The notes under the pieces are model-generated. The model saw nothing but the letters and a program-made list of their open reading frames with translations. It did not search any database and was not told the DNA's origin. From the NCBI RefSeq assembly GCF_031846275.1, contig NZ_JAVRIB010000007.1, positions 111,426 through 175,425 on the forward strand: 64,000 nucleotides of DNA, given 5' to 3'. The stretch comes from Spectribacter hydrogenoxidans. GTDB lineage: Bacteria > Pseudomonadota > Gammaproteobacteria > Nevskiales > Salinisphaeraceae. Made by a program: the position numbers and the translations under genes. Shown piece after piece: positions 17,333 to 25,877 of this stretch (positions within the stretch are counted from its first letter, which is position 1; each line of letters starts with the position of its first letter).

Positions 17333-18672
17333 GACCCGCGCAGCAGCTGTTCGAGATAGTGAATGTGCACGCCGCCGTCGATGTGGGCGTGTTCACCCAG
17401 GATGCGTTGGTGCAACGCGATGTTGGTGTGGATGCCCTCCACCACCATTTCGGTCAGGGCGTTGCGCATCCGGGCGCTGGCCGCGGCGCGGTTCTCGCCG
17501 TGGGCGATCAGCTTACCGATCATGGAGTCGTAATGCGGCGGCACGGTATAGCCGCCGTAGGCGTGCGAGTCCACCCGGATGCCGGGCCCGCCGGGGGCAT
17601 GATACTTCTCGATCCGCCCCGGCGCCGGCACGAAGGTTTCGGGATGCTCGGCGTTGATCCGGCATTCGATCGCGTGGCCGGTAAAGCGGATATCCTCCTG
17701 GCGCCAGCGCAGTTTCTGACCGTCGGCGATGCGCAGCTGCTCGGCGACCAGGTCCACCCCCGTGACCATCTCGGTGACCGGGTGCTCCACCTGGATGCGC
17801 GTGTTCATCTCGATGAAGTGGAATTCGCCGTTCTCGTAGAGAAACTCGAAGGTGCCGGCGCCGCGGTAGCCGATGCGCTGGCAGGCCGCTACGCACAGGG
17901 CGCCGATGCGCTCGCGTTCCTCGGGGGTGATGCCCGGGGCCGGACTTTCCTCGATCACTTTCTGGTTGCGCCGCTGGACCGAACAGTCACGTTCGCCCAG
18001 ATGGATGACATTGCCGTGATGGTCGGCCAGCACCTGGATCTCGATGTGGCGCGGTGTCTCCAGGTACTTCTCCATGTAGACCAGCGGGTTGCCGAAGGCG
18101 CTGGCGGCCTCGCGCCGGGCCATGTCGATCGCCCCGGCCAGCGCGGATTGTTCGTAGACCACGTGCATGCCACGGCCGCCGCCGCCGCCTACCGCCTTGA
18201 CGATCACCGGATAGCCGATTTCCTTGGCAATGCGGCGGTTCCCGGCGTCGTCATCCGCCAGCGGACCGCCGGAGCCGGGCACGCAGGGCACGCCGGCCGT
18301 CTGCATTTCCTGGATCGCGGATGTCTTGTCGCCCATCAGCCGGATGGTCTCGGCGGTGGGGCCGATGAAGATGAAGCCCGAGCGTTCGGCCGATTCCGCG
18401 AAATCCGCATTCTCCGACAGGAATCCGTAACCCGGATGGATACCGGTGGCGCCGGTAACCTCGGCCGTGCTCATCAGCGCCGCCATGTTCAGGTAGCTCT
18501 GGGCGGCCGGCGCCGGACCGATGCACACGGCTTCTTCGGCCAGCAGCACGTGTTTCTGCTCCCGGTCGGCGGTGGAATAGGCCGCAACCACATCAATGCC
18601 CAGTTCGCGGCAGGCCCGCAGGATGCGCAGCGCGATTTCGCCGCGGTTGGCAATCAGAACCTTATCCAGCAT
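17329..18672 (-). CDS. accC: Acetyl-CoA carboxylase, biotin carboxylase subunit
   Basis: AccC carboxylates the biotin on AccB using ATP and bicarbonate, the first half-reaction of fatty-acid synthesis. The 447-residue product shows the N-terminal MLDKVLIANRGEIALRILRA, the glycine-rich ATP-grasp loop KAVGGGGGRGMH, and the active-site region FIEMNTRIQVEHPVTE. The length equals E. coli AccC within a few residues. It lies 7 bases behind accB and overlaps prmA by 4 bases. Confidence 0.98.
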   Translation of the reverse strand: MLDKVLIANRGEIALRILRACRELGIDVVAAYSTADREQKHVLLAEEAVCIGPAPAAQSYLNMAALMSTAEVTGATGIHPGYGFLSENADFAESAERSGFIFIGPTAETIRLMGDKTSAIQEMQTAGVPCVPGSGGPLADDDAGNRRIAKEIGYPVIVKAVGGGGGRGMHVVYEQSALAGAIDMARREAASAFGNPLVYMEKYLETPRHIEIQVLADHHGNVIHLGERDCSVQRRNQKVIEESPAPGITPEERERIGALCVAACQRIGYRGAGTFEFLYENGEFHFIEMNTRIQVEHPVTEMVTGVDLVAEQLRIADGQKLRWRQEDIRFTGHAIECRINAEHPETFVPAPGRIEKYHAPGGPGIRVDSHAYGGYTVPPHYDSMIGKLIAHGENRAAASARMRNALTEMVVEGIHTNIALHQRILGEHAHIDGGVHIHYLEQLLRGS

Positions 18673-18679
18673 GGCGCGC

Positions 18680-19138
18680 TCAGCCGATCACGAACAGGGG
18701 CTGGTCGAACTCCACGGGTTGCCCGTTTTCGACCAGGATGGCGGTGATCTCGCCGCTCACGTCGGCTTCGATCTGGTTGAGCATCTTCATCGCTTCGATG
18801 ATGCATAGCGTCTGATCGGCGGCCACACGATCGCCCACCTCGACATAGGCGTCCGCGTCCGGCGAGGGGGCGCGGTAGAAGGTGCCCACCATCGGGGCGC
18901 GCACGACATGGCCGTCCCGCGTGTCATCAGCTGGGGCCGCTTCGGCTGCCGCGGGCTGGCCGGCGGATTCAGGTGCCGCAGGTGGCGGCGCGGCGGCCGG
19001 GGGCGCGCTGGCGGGCATGCTGCCGGCCGGCGGATACCGGCCGATGCGCACGGATTCCTCGCCCTCGCTGATCTCGAGCTCGGCAATGCCCGAAGACTCG
19101 ACCAGCTCGATGAGTTTCTTGAGCTTGCGTATGTCCAC
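18680..19138 (-). CDS. accB: Acetyl-CoA carboxylase biotin carboxyl carrier protein
   Basis: AccB carries the biotin arm between biotin carboxylase and carboxyltransferase. The 152-residue protein has an N-terminal helical part (MDIRKLKKLIELVESSGIAE), an Ala/Pro-rich flexible linker (about residues 35-70) and the C-terminal biotinyl domain. The biotin attachment motif is EAMKMLNQIEAD, with the central lysine as the acceptor. It is cotranscribed with accC, and the start sits 24 bases behind aroQ. Confidence 0.97.
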   Translation of the reverse strand: MDIRKLKKLIELVESSGIAELEISEGEESVRIGRYPPAGSMPASAPPAAAPPPAAPESAGQPAAAEAAPADDTRDGHVVRAPMVGTFYRAPSPDADAYVEVGDRVAADQTLCIIEAMKMLNQIEADVSGEITAILVENGQPVEFDQPLFVIG

Positions 19139-19162
19139 GCTGGTTTCCCCCTGCTGTTGTGA

Positions 19163-19612
19163 TCAGGCGCGGTCGGCGGCGAGCCGCGCCAGTGCCGCCT
19201 GCATGGCCAGTTCGTAACCGTGGGCGCCCAGCCCGCTGATCACGCCGACGGCAATATCGGAAAAATAGGAATGGTGCCGGAACGCTTCCCGCGCCCAGAT
19301 ATTCGACAGATGGATCTCGATGAAGGGCGTGTCGACCGCCAGCAGCGCGTCGCGTAACGCCACGCTGGTATGCGTGAACGCCGCCGGGTTGAGCAGGATG
19401 ATATTCACCCCTTCCTCGGCGCTCTGGTGGATTCGCTCGATGAGAGCGGCCTCGGCGTTGGACTGCAGGCAGGCGAACTCGACGTCGGCATCGTCGGCCT
19501 GCCGTGCCAGTCGTTGCTCGATGTCACCCAGCGTTTGCATGCCGTAGAGGCCGGGCTCGCGTTGTCCCAGTCGATTGAGATTGGGACCGTTGAGCAGAAG
19601 AATCTTGGCCAC
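19163..19612 (-). CDS. aroQ: Type II 3-dehydroquinate dehydratase
   Basis: AroQ dehydrates 3-dehydroquinate to 3-dehydroshikimate in the shikimate pathway. Motifs of the type II dodecameric enzyme are present: LLLNGPNLNRLGQREPGLYG at the N-terminus (catalytic Arg and Tyr), NPAAFTHTSVALRDAL, and EIHLSNIWAREAFRHHSYFS. The chosen GTG at 19612 gives 149 residues, the normal family length. A longer frame up to 19669 would add 19 residues absent from homologues. It is commonly found directly before accB, as here. Confidence 0.95.
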   Translation of the reverse strand: MAKILLLNGPNLNRLGQREPGLYGMQTLGDIEQRLARQADDADVEFACLQSNAEAALIERIHQSAEEGVNIILLNPAAFTHTSVALRDALLAVDTPFIEIHLSNIWAREAFRHHSYFSDIAVGVISGLGAHGYELAMQAALARLAADRA

Positions 19613-19736
19613 GCATGCGCCCTGATCGAAGTTGGCCCGATTGTGCCGCAACCAACCGGCGATGTACACAGCCGGCTGTTTTCGTGTCAGATCACGCCCG
19701 TTCGAGGCAAGATGGCGTCCGGTCGACCGGGCCGGA

Positions 19737-20246
19737 TCAGGGTTTTTTCAGCAATGGCGCCAGCATTTCGTCCAGGCCTTCGCGGGTGATTTCGCCAACC
19801 GCCCGGGCCTCGATGCGTCCCCGGCGATCAATTACCAGCGTTACCGGCAAGCCCTGACCGGCGCCTAACTGGTCCTGCACCCGCATTACCGCACTGGTGT
19901 CGGCCAGCACCGGGTAGTTGATGTCGTAATCCCGGGCGAATCGGGCGGCGGTATCGGCATCGTCCACGGCCAGGCCGATGATTTGAACGCCCTGATCGGC
20001 CAGCTCGCGCTGTGCGGCGACCAGCATGGGAACCTCTTCGCGGCAGGGCTTGCACCAGGTGGCCCAGAAATTGACCACGCGAATCTGCCCGGCCCAGCTT
20101 TCGAGGGTTTTCGGATCACCGTCGAGATCGGCGATTGCCACATCCGGCAGTTCGGGCGGGGGCGCCAGGGCCAGCCACGCCGTCAAGCCGCCGGCGCCGC
20201 CCAGCAGCGCTAGGCCGATCAGCCAGCTGGCGGTGCGGCGGGTCAC
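19737..20246 (-). CDS. TlpA-like periplasmic thiol-disulfide oxidoreductase
   Basis: The 169-residue protein has an N-terminal membrane anchor (about residues 8-28) and a thioredoxin-fold domain facing the periplasm. The redox site is NFWATWCKPCREEV (CKPC at 65-68), and the cis-proline region is GLPVTLVIDRRG. This matches the TlpA/ResA/DsbE-like group, which reduces disulfides for cytochrome c maturation or protein repair. It overlaps dsbD by 4 bases, so DsbD is the likely electron donor. Confidence 0.9.
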   Translation of the reverse strand: MTRRTASWLIGLALLGGAGGLTAWLALAPPPELPDVAIADLDGDPKTLESWAGQIRVVNFWATWCKPCREEVPMLVAAQRELADQGVQIIGLAVDDADTAARFARDYDINYPVLADTSAVMRVQDQLGAGQGLPVTLVIDRRGRIEARAVGEITREGLDEMLAPLLKKP

Positions 20247-22036
20247 GGCGAGACCGCGTCGCGCAGGCGCCGGACGAAGCCGGCGGCGTCGGTTTGGCCG
20301 ATCAGCCGGTAGTCGCGGCGTTCCTCGCCGTCGGCGCCGATGAACAGGATCGTGGGCGGGCCAACCACGCCGAATTCCCGCATCAGGGCGCGATGGCCAC
20401 CAGTGTACTCGGTCACGTCAAGCTGCAGGGCCGCCACCCCGTCCAGCGCATCGCCGACTTCGGGCTGGTTGAATACGCGGTGTTCCATGTTCACGCATTC
20501 CACGCACCAGTCGGCATAGAAATCCACTACCGCGGGTCGACCATCGCCCGCGGCCTGCTGCATGGCCTGGCGCAGGGCATCGCTGCTCTGCACGCGCGTG
20601 AAGGGGGTCTTCGCGGCATTCGCCGCCGTGCTGGCGGACCCGCTGGTAAATGGTGCCAGCGGGCGTAGCGGATCACCCGCACCGCCGCTGGCGCCCACAA
20701 CCAGCACCGCGGCATAGATCAGGGCAAGCAGGCCGGCGCCTTGGCCGAGGCTCTGAATGCCCGCGCCACGCCCGGCGGCTCGGCCAAGCGCCGATAAATG
20801 GGCCCCGTAGCCGGCAAACAGGCCTGCCCACAGCACCAACTGGACCGGTCCCGGCACAATCCGACCCAGCAGCCAGATGGCCACGCCCAGCAGAATGATG
20901 CCGAACAGCACGTTGATGTGCTGCATCCACTGTCCGGCGCGCGGCAGCACGCCACCGCCCACCGTGCCGAGCACGATCAGCGGCAGACCCATGCCCAGGC
21001 CTAGGCAGAACAGGGCCAGGCCGCCCAGCAGCGCGTCGCCGCTGGTGCTGATGTAGAGCAGGGCCCCGGCCAGCGGCGGGGCCAGGCAGGGGCCCACGAT
21101 CAGCGCCGACACGAAGCCCATGAGACCGGCGCCGGCAAGGCCGCCGCGATCGCGCCCCACGGCGGACAGGCGAGCCTGCAGCTCGGCCGGTAGCTGTAGC
21201 TGGTAGAAGCCGAACATGGCGAGCGACAGCGCGACGAACACCAGCGCGAACGGGGCCACCACCCAGGGCGACTGCAGTGCGGCCTGGAGGTTGAGCCCAC
21301 TCAGGGCCGCGATCACGCCGAAAACGGTGTAGGCGGCCGCCATGGCCAGCACATAGGCTGACGACAGCAGCAGGCCCCGCCAGGGCCCGACCGCGCCCGA
21401 CTGGCCGACGATGATGCCCGACAGGATCGGAATCATCGGCAGCACGCAGGGCGTGAAGGTCAGCAGCAGGCCGAGGCCGAGGAACGTGGCCAGGGTCCAC
21501 AGCCGCCCGTCGTCGCTCAGGGTATCGGCCAGCCGGTCCTGCTCCGCGCGGAAACCGGTAGGCGGGTCGTCGGGTGAGGACGCACCGGCGCTGCCGTCGG
21601 TGAGCGAAATTTCACGGGTTTCCGGCGGATAGCAGAGGCCGGCGTCGGCGCAGCCCTGGTAGGTGACGGCCAGCCGGGCGTTGTCGCCGATGTCCCCCTC
21701 GATCGGAATTTCCACCGACAGTGAGCGGCGGTAGGTTTCCACTTCGCCGAAGAATTCGTCTTCATGGACCTCGCCGTCCGGTATCTCCGGATCGCCCAGG
21801 CGCAGATCGTTATCGCCGACCGGTTCGAAGGCGAGGGCGTGACGGTACAGGTAGTAGTCCTCGGCGATCTGCCAATGCAGGGTCAACTTGCCCTCGGCGG
21901 GCTCGACATCCAGCACGAAGGCTTCGTCCACCGGGAGGAAGTCGCGATCGCTGCTCTGCAGCAGCCCCGACTGACCGAATGCGAGGGCGCTGATCGTCAG
22001 CAGAAGCAGCGCCAGGCCGGCTCTCGATACCTTCAT
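20243..22036 (-). CDS. dsbD: Thiol:disulfide interchange protein DsbD
   Basis: DsbD moves electrons from cytoplasmic thioredoxin to periplasmic partners. The product from the ATG at 22036 is 597 residues: a signal peptide (LALLLLTISALAFG), an N-terminal periplasmic domain with the cysteine pair around CADAGLCYPPETREI, a central block of about eight membrane helices, and a C-terminal thioredoxin domain with DFYADWCVECVNMEHRV. All three redox modules are intact. The start overlaps cutA by 4 bases and the end overlaps the TlpA-like gene, its likely client. Confidence 0.96.
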   Translation of the reverse strand: MKVSRAGLALLLLTISALAFGQSGLLQSSDRDFLPVDEAFVLDVEPAEGKLTLHWQIAEDYYLYRHALAFEPVGDNDLRLGDPEIPDGEVHEDEFFGEVETYRRSLSVEIPIEGDIGDNARLAVTYQGCADAGLCYPPETREISLTDGSAGASSPDDPPTGFRAEQDRLADTLSDDGRLWTLATFLGLGLLLTFTPCVLPMIPILSGIIVGQSGAVGPWRGLLLSSAYVLAMAAAYTVFGVIAALSGLNLQAALQSPWVVAPFALVFVALSLAMFGFYQLQLPAELQARLSAVGRDRGGLAGAGLMGFVSALIVGPCLAPPLAGALLYISTSGDALLGGLALFCLGLGMGLPLIVLGTVGGGVLPRAGQWMQHINVLFGIILLGVAIWLLGRIVPGPVQLVLWAGLFAGYGAHLSALGRAAGRGAGIQSLGQGAGLLALIYAAVLVVGASGGAGDPLRPLAPFTSGSASTAANAAKTPFTRVQSSDALRQAMQQAAGDGRPAVVDFYADWCVECVNMEHRVFNQPEVGDALDGVAALQLDVTEYTGGHRALMREFGVVGPPTILFIGADGEERRDYRLIGQTDAAGFVRRLRDAVSP

Positions 22037-22371
22037 GCGGGTTCCGTGGTCTCCTTGACCCATCGTAGATAGCCGTCCAATCCGTCCGCGGCTCGGACCG
22101 CCAGGATCTCGGGGAGTTCGTCGGGATGCAGTGTCAGCACCCGGGCTTTCAGCGACTCGAAACGATCGGCCGTGGTCTTGATCAGCAGGAGGAGTTCCTC
22201 GTCCACCTCTACCTGACCCTGCCAGTGGTAAACCGATTGCAGGCCGGGTACGACATTGACGCAGGCCGCCAGGTGTTCATCCACCAGGGTGCGCGAAATC
22301 TCGCTGGCCACGGCCGGCGCCGGGCAGGTGACGTAGACGACATAAACCGCCGTGTCGCGGGTTTCGGTCAC
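22033..22371 (-). CDS. cutA: Divalent-cation tolerance protein CutA
   Basis: CutA is a small trimeric cytoplasmic protein named for copper tolerance, though its exact role is unclear. The GTG start at 22371 gives 112 residues, the family norm, beginning TETRDTAVYVVYVTCP after the initiator. Signature parts are LVDEHLAACVNVVPGLQSVY and EELLLLIKTTADRFESL. The longer open frame up to 22578 lies in the intergenic region and is not family-like. The cutA-dsbD neighbourhood is classic in gammaproteobacteria. Confidence 0.94.
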   Translation of the reverse strand: MTETRDTAVYVVYVTCPAPAVASEISRTLVDEHLAACVNVVPGLQSVYHWQGQVEVDEELLLLIKTTADRFESLKARVLTLHPDELPEILAVRAADGLDGYLRWVKETTEPA

Positions 22372-22528
22372 GGATGGAACCTGTAGTTGCTGAGAGGGCA
22401 GCCGCCGATGGTAGGAAGCCGTGATTCCTTTGTCACTAAAGATATAACCATGACATTGGTTGAAAAGCGCGGCATATGCCCTTAGACCACCACTCCGGGC
22501 AGCAACATACAACCGATGGAGTATTCCC
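22372..22528. promoter_or_regulatory. Divergent promoter region between cutA and the peroxiredoxin gene
   Basis: These 157 bases separate genes read in opposite directions and must hold both promoters. A distinctly AT-rich core lies near 22430-22460 (ttgtcactaaagatataacc). I do not see unambiguous -35/-10 pairs, nor an OxyR-type site that I could defend. Confidence 0.45.
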
Positions 22529-23161
22529 ATGGCATTGCGACTTGGCGACACCGCGCCGGATTTCGAAGCCGATACCACCGAAGGCCGTATCCGTTTTCAC
22601 GACTGGATCGGGGATTCTTGGGTGGTCTTCTATTCTCACCCCGCCGATTTCACGCCGGTCTGCACCACCGAACTTGGCGAAACGGCGCGCCTGAAGGCCG
22701 AGTTCGACAAGCGCAACGCCAAGGCGATCGTGCTTTCGGTGGACTCGGTGGAGGATCACCGCGCCTGGTCGGGTGACATCGAGGAAACCCAAGGCAGCGC
22801 CGTGAACTTCCCGATCATCGCCGATCCGGACCGCAAGGTATCCGAGCTCTACGACATGATCCACCCGGGTGCGGGCGACACCTCCACGGTGCGGTCGGTC
22901 TTCGTCATCGACCCCAACAAGAAGGTTCGCATGACCATGACCTACCCGAAGAGCGCCGGCCGCAACTTCGCGGAGATTCTGCGGGTGGTCGACTCGATCC
23001 AGCTGACCGACGGCCACAAGGTGGCCACGCCGGTCAACTGGCAGGCCGGGGAGGACGTGATCATCCTGCCGACGCTTTCCGACGACGAGGCCAGGGAACA
23101 CTTCCCGGATGGCTGGAAGGAGCTCAAGCCCTATCTGCGTGTGACCCGGCAGCCGGGCTGA
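22529..23161 (+). CDS. 1-Cys peroxiredoxin (Prx6 type)
   Basis: The 210-residue product reduces peroxides using a single active cysteine. The peroxidatic motif HPADFTPVCTTELGE contains C45, the only cysteine in the protein, so there is no resolving cysteine and reduction must come from an outside thiol. The C-terminal part (PVNWQAGEDVIILPTLSDDE) is the dimerisation extension typical of the Prx6 group. The start at 22529 follows a GGAG-like site; a longer frame upstream is not family-like. A strong terminator follows directly. Confidence 0.94.
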   Translation: MALRLGDTAPDFEADTTEGRIRFHDWIGDSWVVFYSHPADFTPVCTTELGETARLKAEFDKRNAKAIVLSVDSVEDHRAWSGDIEETQGSAVNFPIIADPDRKVSELYDMIHPGAGDTSTVRSVFVIDPNKKVRMTMTYPKSAGRNFAEILRVVDSIQLTDGHKVATPVNWQAGEDVIILPTLSDDEAREHFPDGWKELKPYLRVTRQPG

Positions 23162-23191
23162 CCACGACCGCGCCTGCATCCGCTCGACAGG

Positions 23192-23218
23192 GGGCGCCCA
23201 TCGCGGGCGCCCTTTTTT
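23192..23218 (+). terminator. Rho-independent terminator of the peroxiredoxin gene
   Basis: A perfect 8-bp GC stem (GGGCGCCC twice, self-complementary) with a 5-base loop is followed by six T residues. This is a textbook intrinsic terminator. Confidence 0.93.
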
Positions 23219-23278
23219 GTGGGCGGCCCCGATGCGGGCATAATGGCGCGCCTTCTCCACGCCACCGGGAGCCTCCAG

Positions 23279-24964
23279 ATGGGCCAGAGCGACGAGCGCA
23301 AGCGCCGCAGCAGCGTTATCACCCAGGGTCTGGCGCGCGCGCCCAATCGCGGCATGCTGCGCGCCATGGGTTATTCCGATGCCGATTTCGACAAGCCCAT
23401 TGTCGGGGTGGCGAATGGCTACTCGACCATCACGCCCTGCAACGTCGGCCTCAACGTCCTGACCGATCGCACCGTGGACGCGCTGGAGTCCGGCGGCGCC
23501 AAGGCCCAGACCTTCGGTACCATCACCGTGTCCGACGGCATCTCGATGGGCACGCCGGGCATGAAGTACTCGCTGGTGTCGCGCGAGGTGATCGCGGATT
23601 CCATCGAGACTGCGTGCCAAGCCGAGAGCATGGATGGCGTCATTGCTTTGGGCGGCTGCGACAAGAACATGCCGGGCGCGATGATCGCCATGGCGCGCAT
23701 GAACATTCCCGGTATCTTCGTTTACGGCGGTACCATCAAGCCGGGGCGCCTGGACGGCGAGGATCTGAACCTGGTGTCGATCTTCGAGGCGGTGGGTCAG
23801 TTCTCGGCCGGCACTATCGACAACGACCGGCTGCGGGCGGTGGAATGCAACGCCTGCCCGGGGGCCGGCTCCTGTGGCGGCATGTATACGGCCAATACCA
23901 TGTCCAGTGCGTTCGAAACCATGGGCATGAGTCTGCCGTACTCCTCCACCATGGCCGCGGAGGACGATGAGAAGGGCGAGAGCGCGGCTGCGTCCGCCCG
24001 CGCGCTGATCGAGGCCATCGAACAGAATATCCGCCCGCGTGATCTGCTCACCCGCCAAGCGTTCGAGAACGCCATCGCGGTGATCATGGCGCTGGGCGGC
24101 TCGACCAATGCGGTGCTGCACCTGCTGGCGATCGCCCATGCCGCCGAGGTGGATCTGAGCATCGATGATTTCGAACGCATCCGGGGCCGGGTGCCGGTGC
24201 TGTGCGACCTGAAGCCCTCGGGGCGCTATCTCACCGTGGACCTGCATGCCGCCGGCGGTGTGCCGCAGGTGATGAAGATGCTGTTGACGGCCGGGTTGCT
24301 GCACGGTGACTGCCGGACAATCACCGGAGTGACCCTGGCGGAGGTGCTGGCCGACGTGCCGGACGCCCCGCCTGCCGGCCAGTCGGTGATCCGGCCGATG
24401 AGCGATCCGGTCTATCAGGCCGGACATCTGGCCATCCTCAAGGGCAATCTCGCCGAGGAAGGGGCGGTGGCCAAGATCACCGGCCTGAAAAAGGCCGCCA
24501 TCAGTGGCCCCGCCCGGGTGTTCGACTCCGAGGAAGAGGCGATGGGCGCCATCCTGGAGGATCGCATCCGGGCCGGCGACGTGGTAGTGATTCGCTACGA
24601 AGGGCCGAAGGGTGGCCCAGGCATGCGCGAAATGCTGTCCCCCACGTCGGCGCTGATCGGGCGCGGGCTGGGCGAAAAGGTCGGCCTGATCACGGATGGC
24701 CGTTTCTCCGGTGGCACCTACGGTATGGTGGTCGGCCACGTGGCGCCGGAAGCCGCCGTGGGCGGCGGGATTGCGCTGGTCGAGGAGGGTGACACCATCA
24801 CCATCGATGCGGAACGCCGTTTGCTGCAACTCGAGATCGACGACACCGAACTGGAACGCCGGCGCGCCGCCTGGCAGCCGCCGGCACCGCGGGTCACCCG
24901 GGGCGTACTGGCCAAGTACGCGCGGCTGGTGTCCACCGCAAGCCGTGGCGCAGTGACCGATTGA
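23279..24964 (+). CDS. ilvD: Dihydroxy-acid dehydratase
   Basis: IlvD is the iron-sulfur enzyme that dehydrates dihydroxy acids in valine, isoleucine and pantothenate synthesis. The start MGQSDERKRRSSVITQG at 23279 follows a GGAG site and gives 561 residues, as expected for the shorter IlvD group. Cluster-ligand regions are visible (GGCDKNMPGAMIAMARMNIP and CNACPGAGSCGGMYTANTM), plus GGSTNAVLHLLA and GRFSGGTYGMVVGHVAPEA. It lies only about 60 bases behind the previous terminator, so its promoter is short or overlaps that hairpin. Confidence 0.96.
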   Translation: MGQSDERKRRSSVITQGLARAPNRGMLRAMGYSDADFDKPIVGVANGYSTITPCNVGLNVLTDRTVDALESGGAKAQTFGTITVSDGISMGTPGMKYSLVSREVIADSIETACQAESMDGVIALGGCDKNMPGAMIAMARMNIPGIFVYGGTIKPGRLDGEDLNLVSIFEAVGQFSAGTIDNDRLRAVECNACPGAGSCGGMYTANTMSSAFETMGMSLPYSSTMAAEDDEKGESAAASARALIEAIEQNIRPRDLLTRQAFENAIAVIMALGGSTNAVLHLLAIAHAAEVDLSIDDFERIRGRVPVLCDLKPSGRYLTVDLHAAGGVPQVMKMLLTAGLLHGDCRTITGVTLAEVLADVPDAPPAGQSVIRPMSDPVYQAGHLAILKGNLAEEGAVAKITGLKKAAISGPARVFDSEEEAMGAILEDRIRAGDVVVIRYEGPKGGPGMREMLSPTSALIGRGLGEKVGLITDGRFSGGTYGMVVGHVAPEAAVGGGIALVEEGDTITIDAERRLLQLEIDDTELERRRAAWQPPAPRVTRGVLAKYARLVSTASRGAVTD

Positions 24965-25004
24965 TCCCGGCGCCAGCGCCCGGCTGATTCGGTTGCAAAC
25001 AAGA

Positions 25005-25035
25005 AGGCCCGGCCCGCGAAACGCGGACCGGGCCT
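25005..25035. terminator. Bidirectional terminator between ilvD and the OmpA-family gene
   Basis: A 14-bp stem with one mismatch (aggcccggcccgcg / cgcggaccgggcct) around a 3-base loop lies between two convergent genes. An ATTTT follows on the plus strand and a TTCTT on the minus strand, so it can serve both. Confidence 0.8.
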
Positions 25036-25056
25036 GATTTTCCCGCCTGAGGTTGG

Positions 25057-25761
25057 CTACTCGTCGATGACGTGCAGCTCCACGCGGCGGTTTTCGGCAC
25101 GACCGGCCGGGTTGTCGCTGCCGTCCGGCTTGGTGTTCGGCGCCACCGGACGCGTCTCACCGAAGCCGCGGGTCACGAGTCGGCTGGCACGGATGCCGTT
25201 ATCCACCAGATAGGCCTTCACCGAGTCGGCCCGATCCTGGGACAGATCAAGGTTGTACTCGTTGGAGCCGATGCTGTCGGTATGGCCCTCGATGCGCACG
25301 TCGAAGTCCTGCGACGACTTGAGCGCATTCACGACATTGTCGAGTCGGCTCTCTGCGCCCGCCGTGAGCGTGGCGGAATTGAACTCGAACTTCACGCCCT
25401 TGAGGACGATCGGTGCGTCTTTCTCCACTGGACAACCGGTGGCGTCCACTTCCGTGCCGGCGGGTGTACCCGGGCATTCGTCGTTGGCGTCGATCACGCC
25501 GTCACCGTCGGAATCCTTCGGCTCGGGTTCGGCTTGCGCCACCTTGTCGCCGCATTCTTCACGCGGCGCTTCCTTGGGCGCGTTCGGCGTATACCAGCAT
25601 TCGCCGTCGGCATTCATCCAGACGTCACCGTCCGGATTGGTCCAGTAGGCACCATCACCACCCGAGTGATCGTCGGCCAGCGCGCTGGTTGCCGGCAACC
25701 CCATCAAGGCCCCCGAGCAGGCAATTGCCGCGAAGCCTTTTGCCAATGTCCAATTCCCCAT
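25057..25761 (-). CDS. OmpA family protein with thrombospondin type 3 repeat
   Basis: The ATG at 25761 has a strong GGAGG site and gives 234 residues with a signal peptide (GFAAIACSGALMGLPATSALA). A short acidic N-terminal region with WTNPDGDVWMNADGECWYT is followed by a calcium-type repeat (DSDGDGVIDANDECPGTPAG). The C-terminal OmpA-like peptidoglycan-binding domain carries RIEGHTDSIGSNEYN and LSQDRADSVKAYLVDNG. No beta-barrel is present, so it is a periplasmic cell-wall binder rather than a porin. It is monocistronic between two terminator or promoter regions. Confidence 0.92.
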   Translation of the reverse strand: MGNWTLAKGFAAIACSGALMGLPATSALADDHSGGDGAYWTNPDGDVWMNADGECWYTPNAPKEAPREECGDKVAQAEPEPKDSDGDGVIDANDECPGTPAGTEVDATGCPVEKDAPIVLKGVKFEFNSATLTAGAESRLDNVVNALKSSQDFDVRIEGHTDSIGSNEYNLDLSQDRADSVKAYLVDNGIRASRLVTRGFGETRPVAPNTKPDGSDNPAGRAENRRVELHVIDE

Positions 25762-25877
25762 GAGTCCTCCACCGTATTTTTGTGCGAGCACTACGACCTT
25801 ATCGGCAAACGACGCCGGAGACAATTGAAGATTTCATGTCTGCGCGAGGAGCGCCGCGGTGCACGCGGTGAATGTCT

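Noticed and set aside
22436..24829. Very long minus-strand open frame (about 800 codons) opposite ilvD
   Set aside because: It is the mirror of the ilvD coding frame. Its translation is rich in His, Arg and Gly, has no family motif and would overlap a certain gene along its length.
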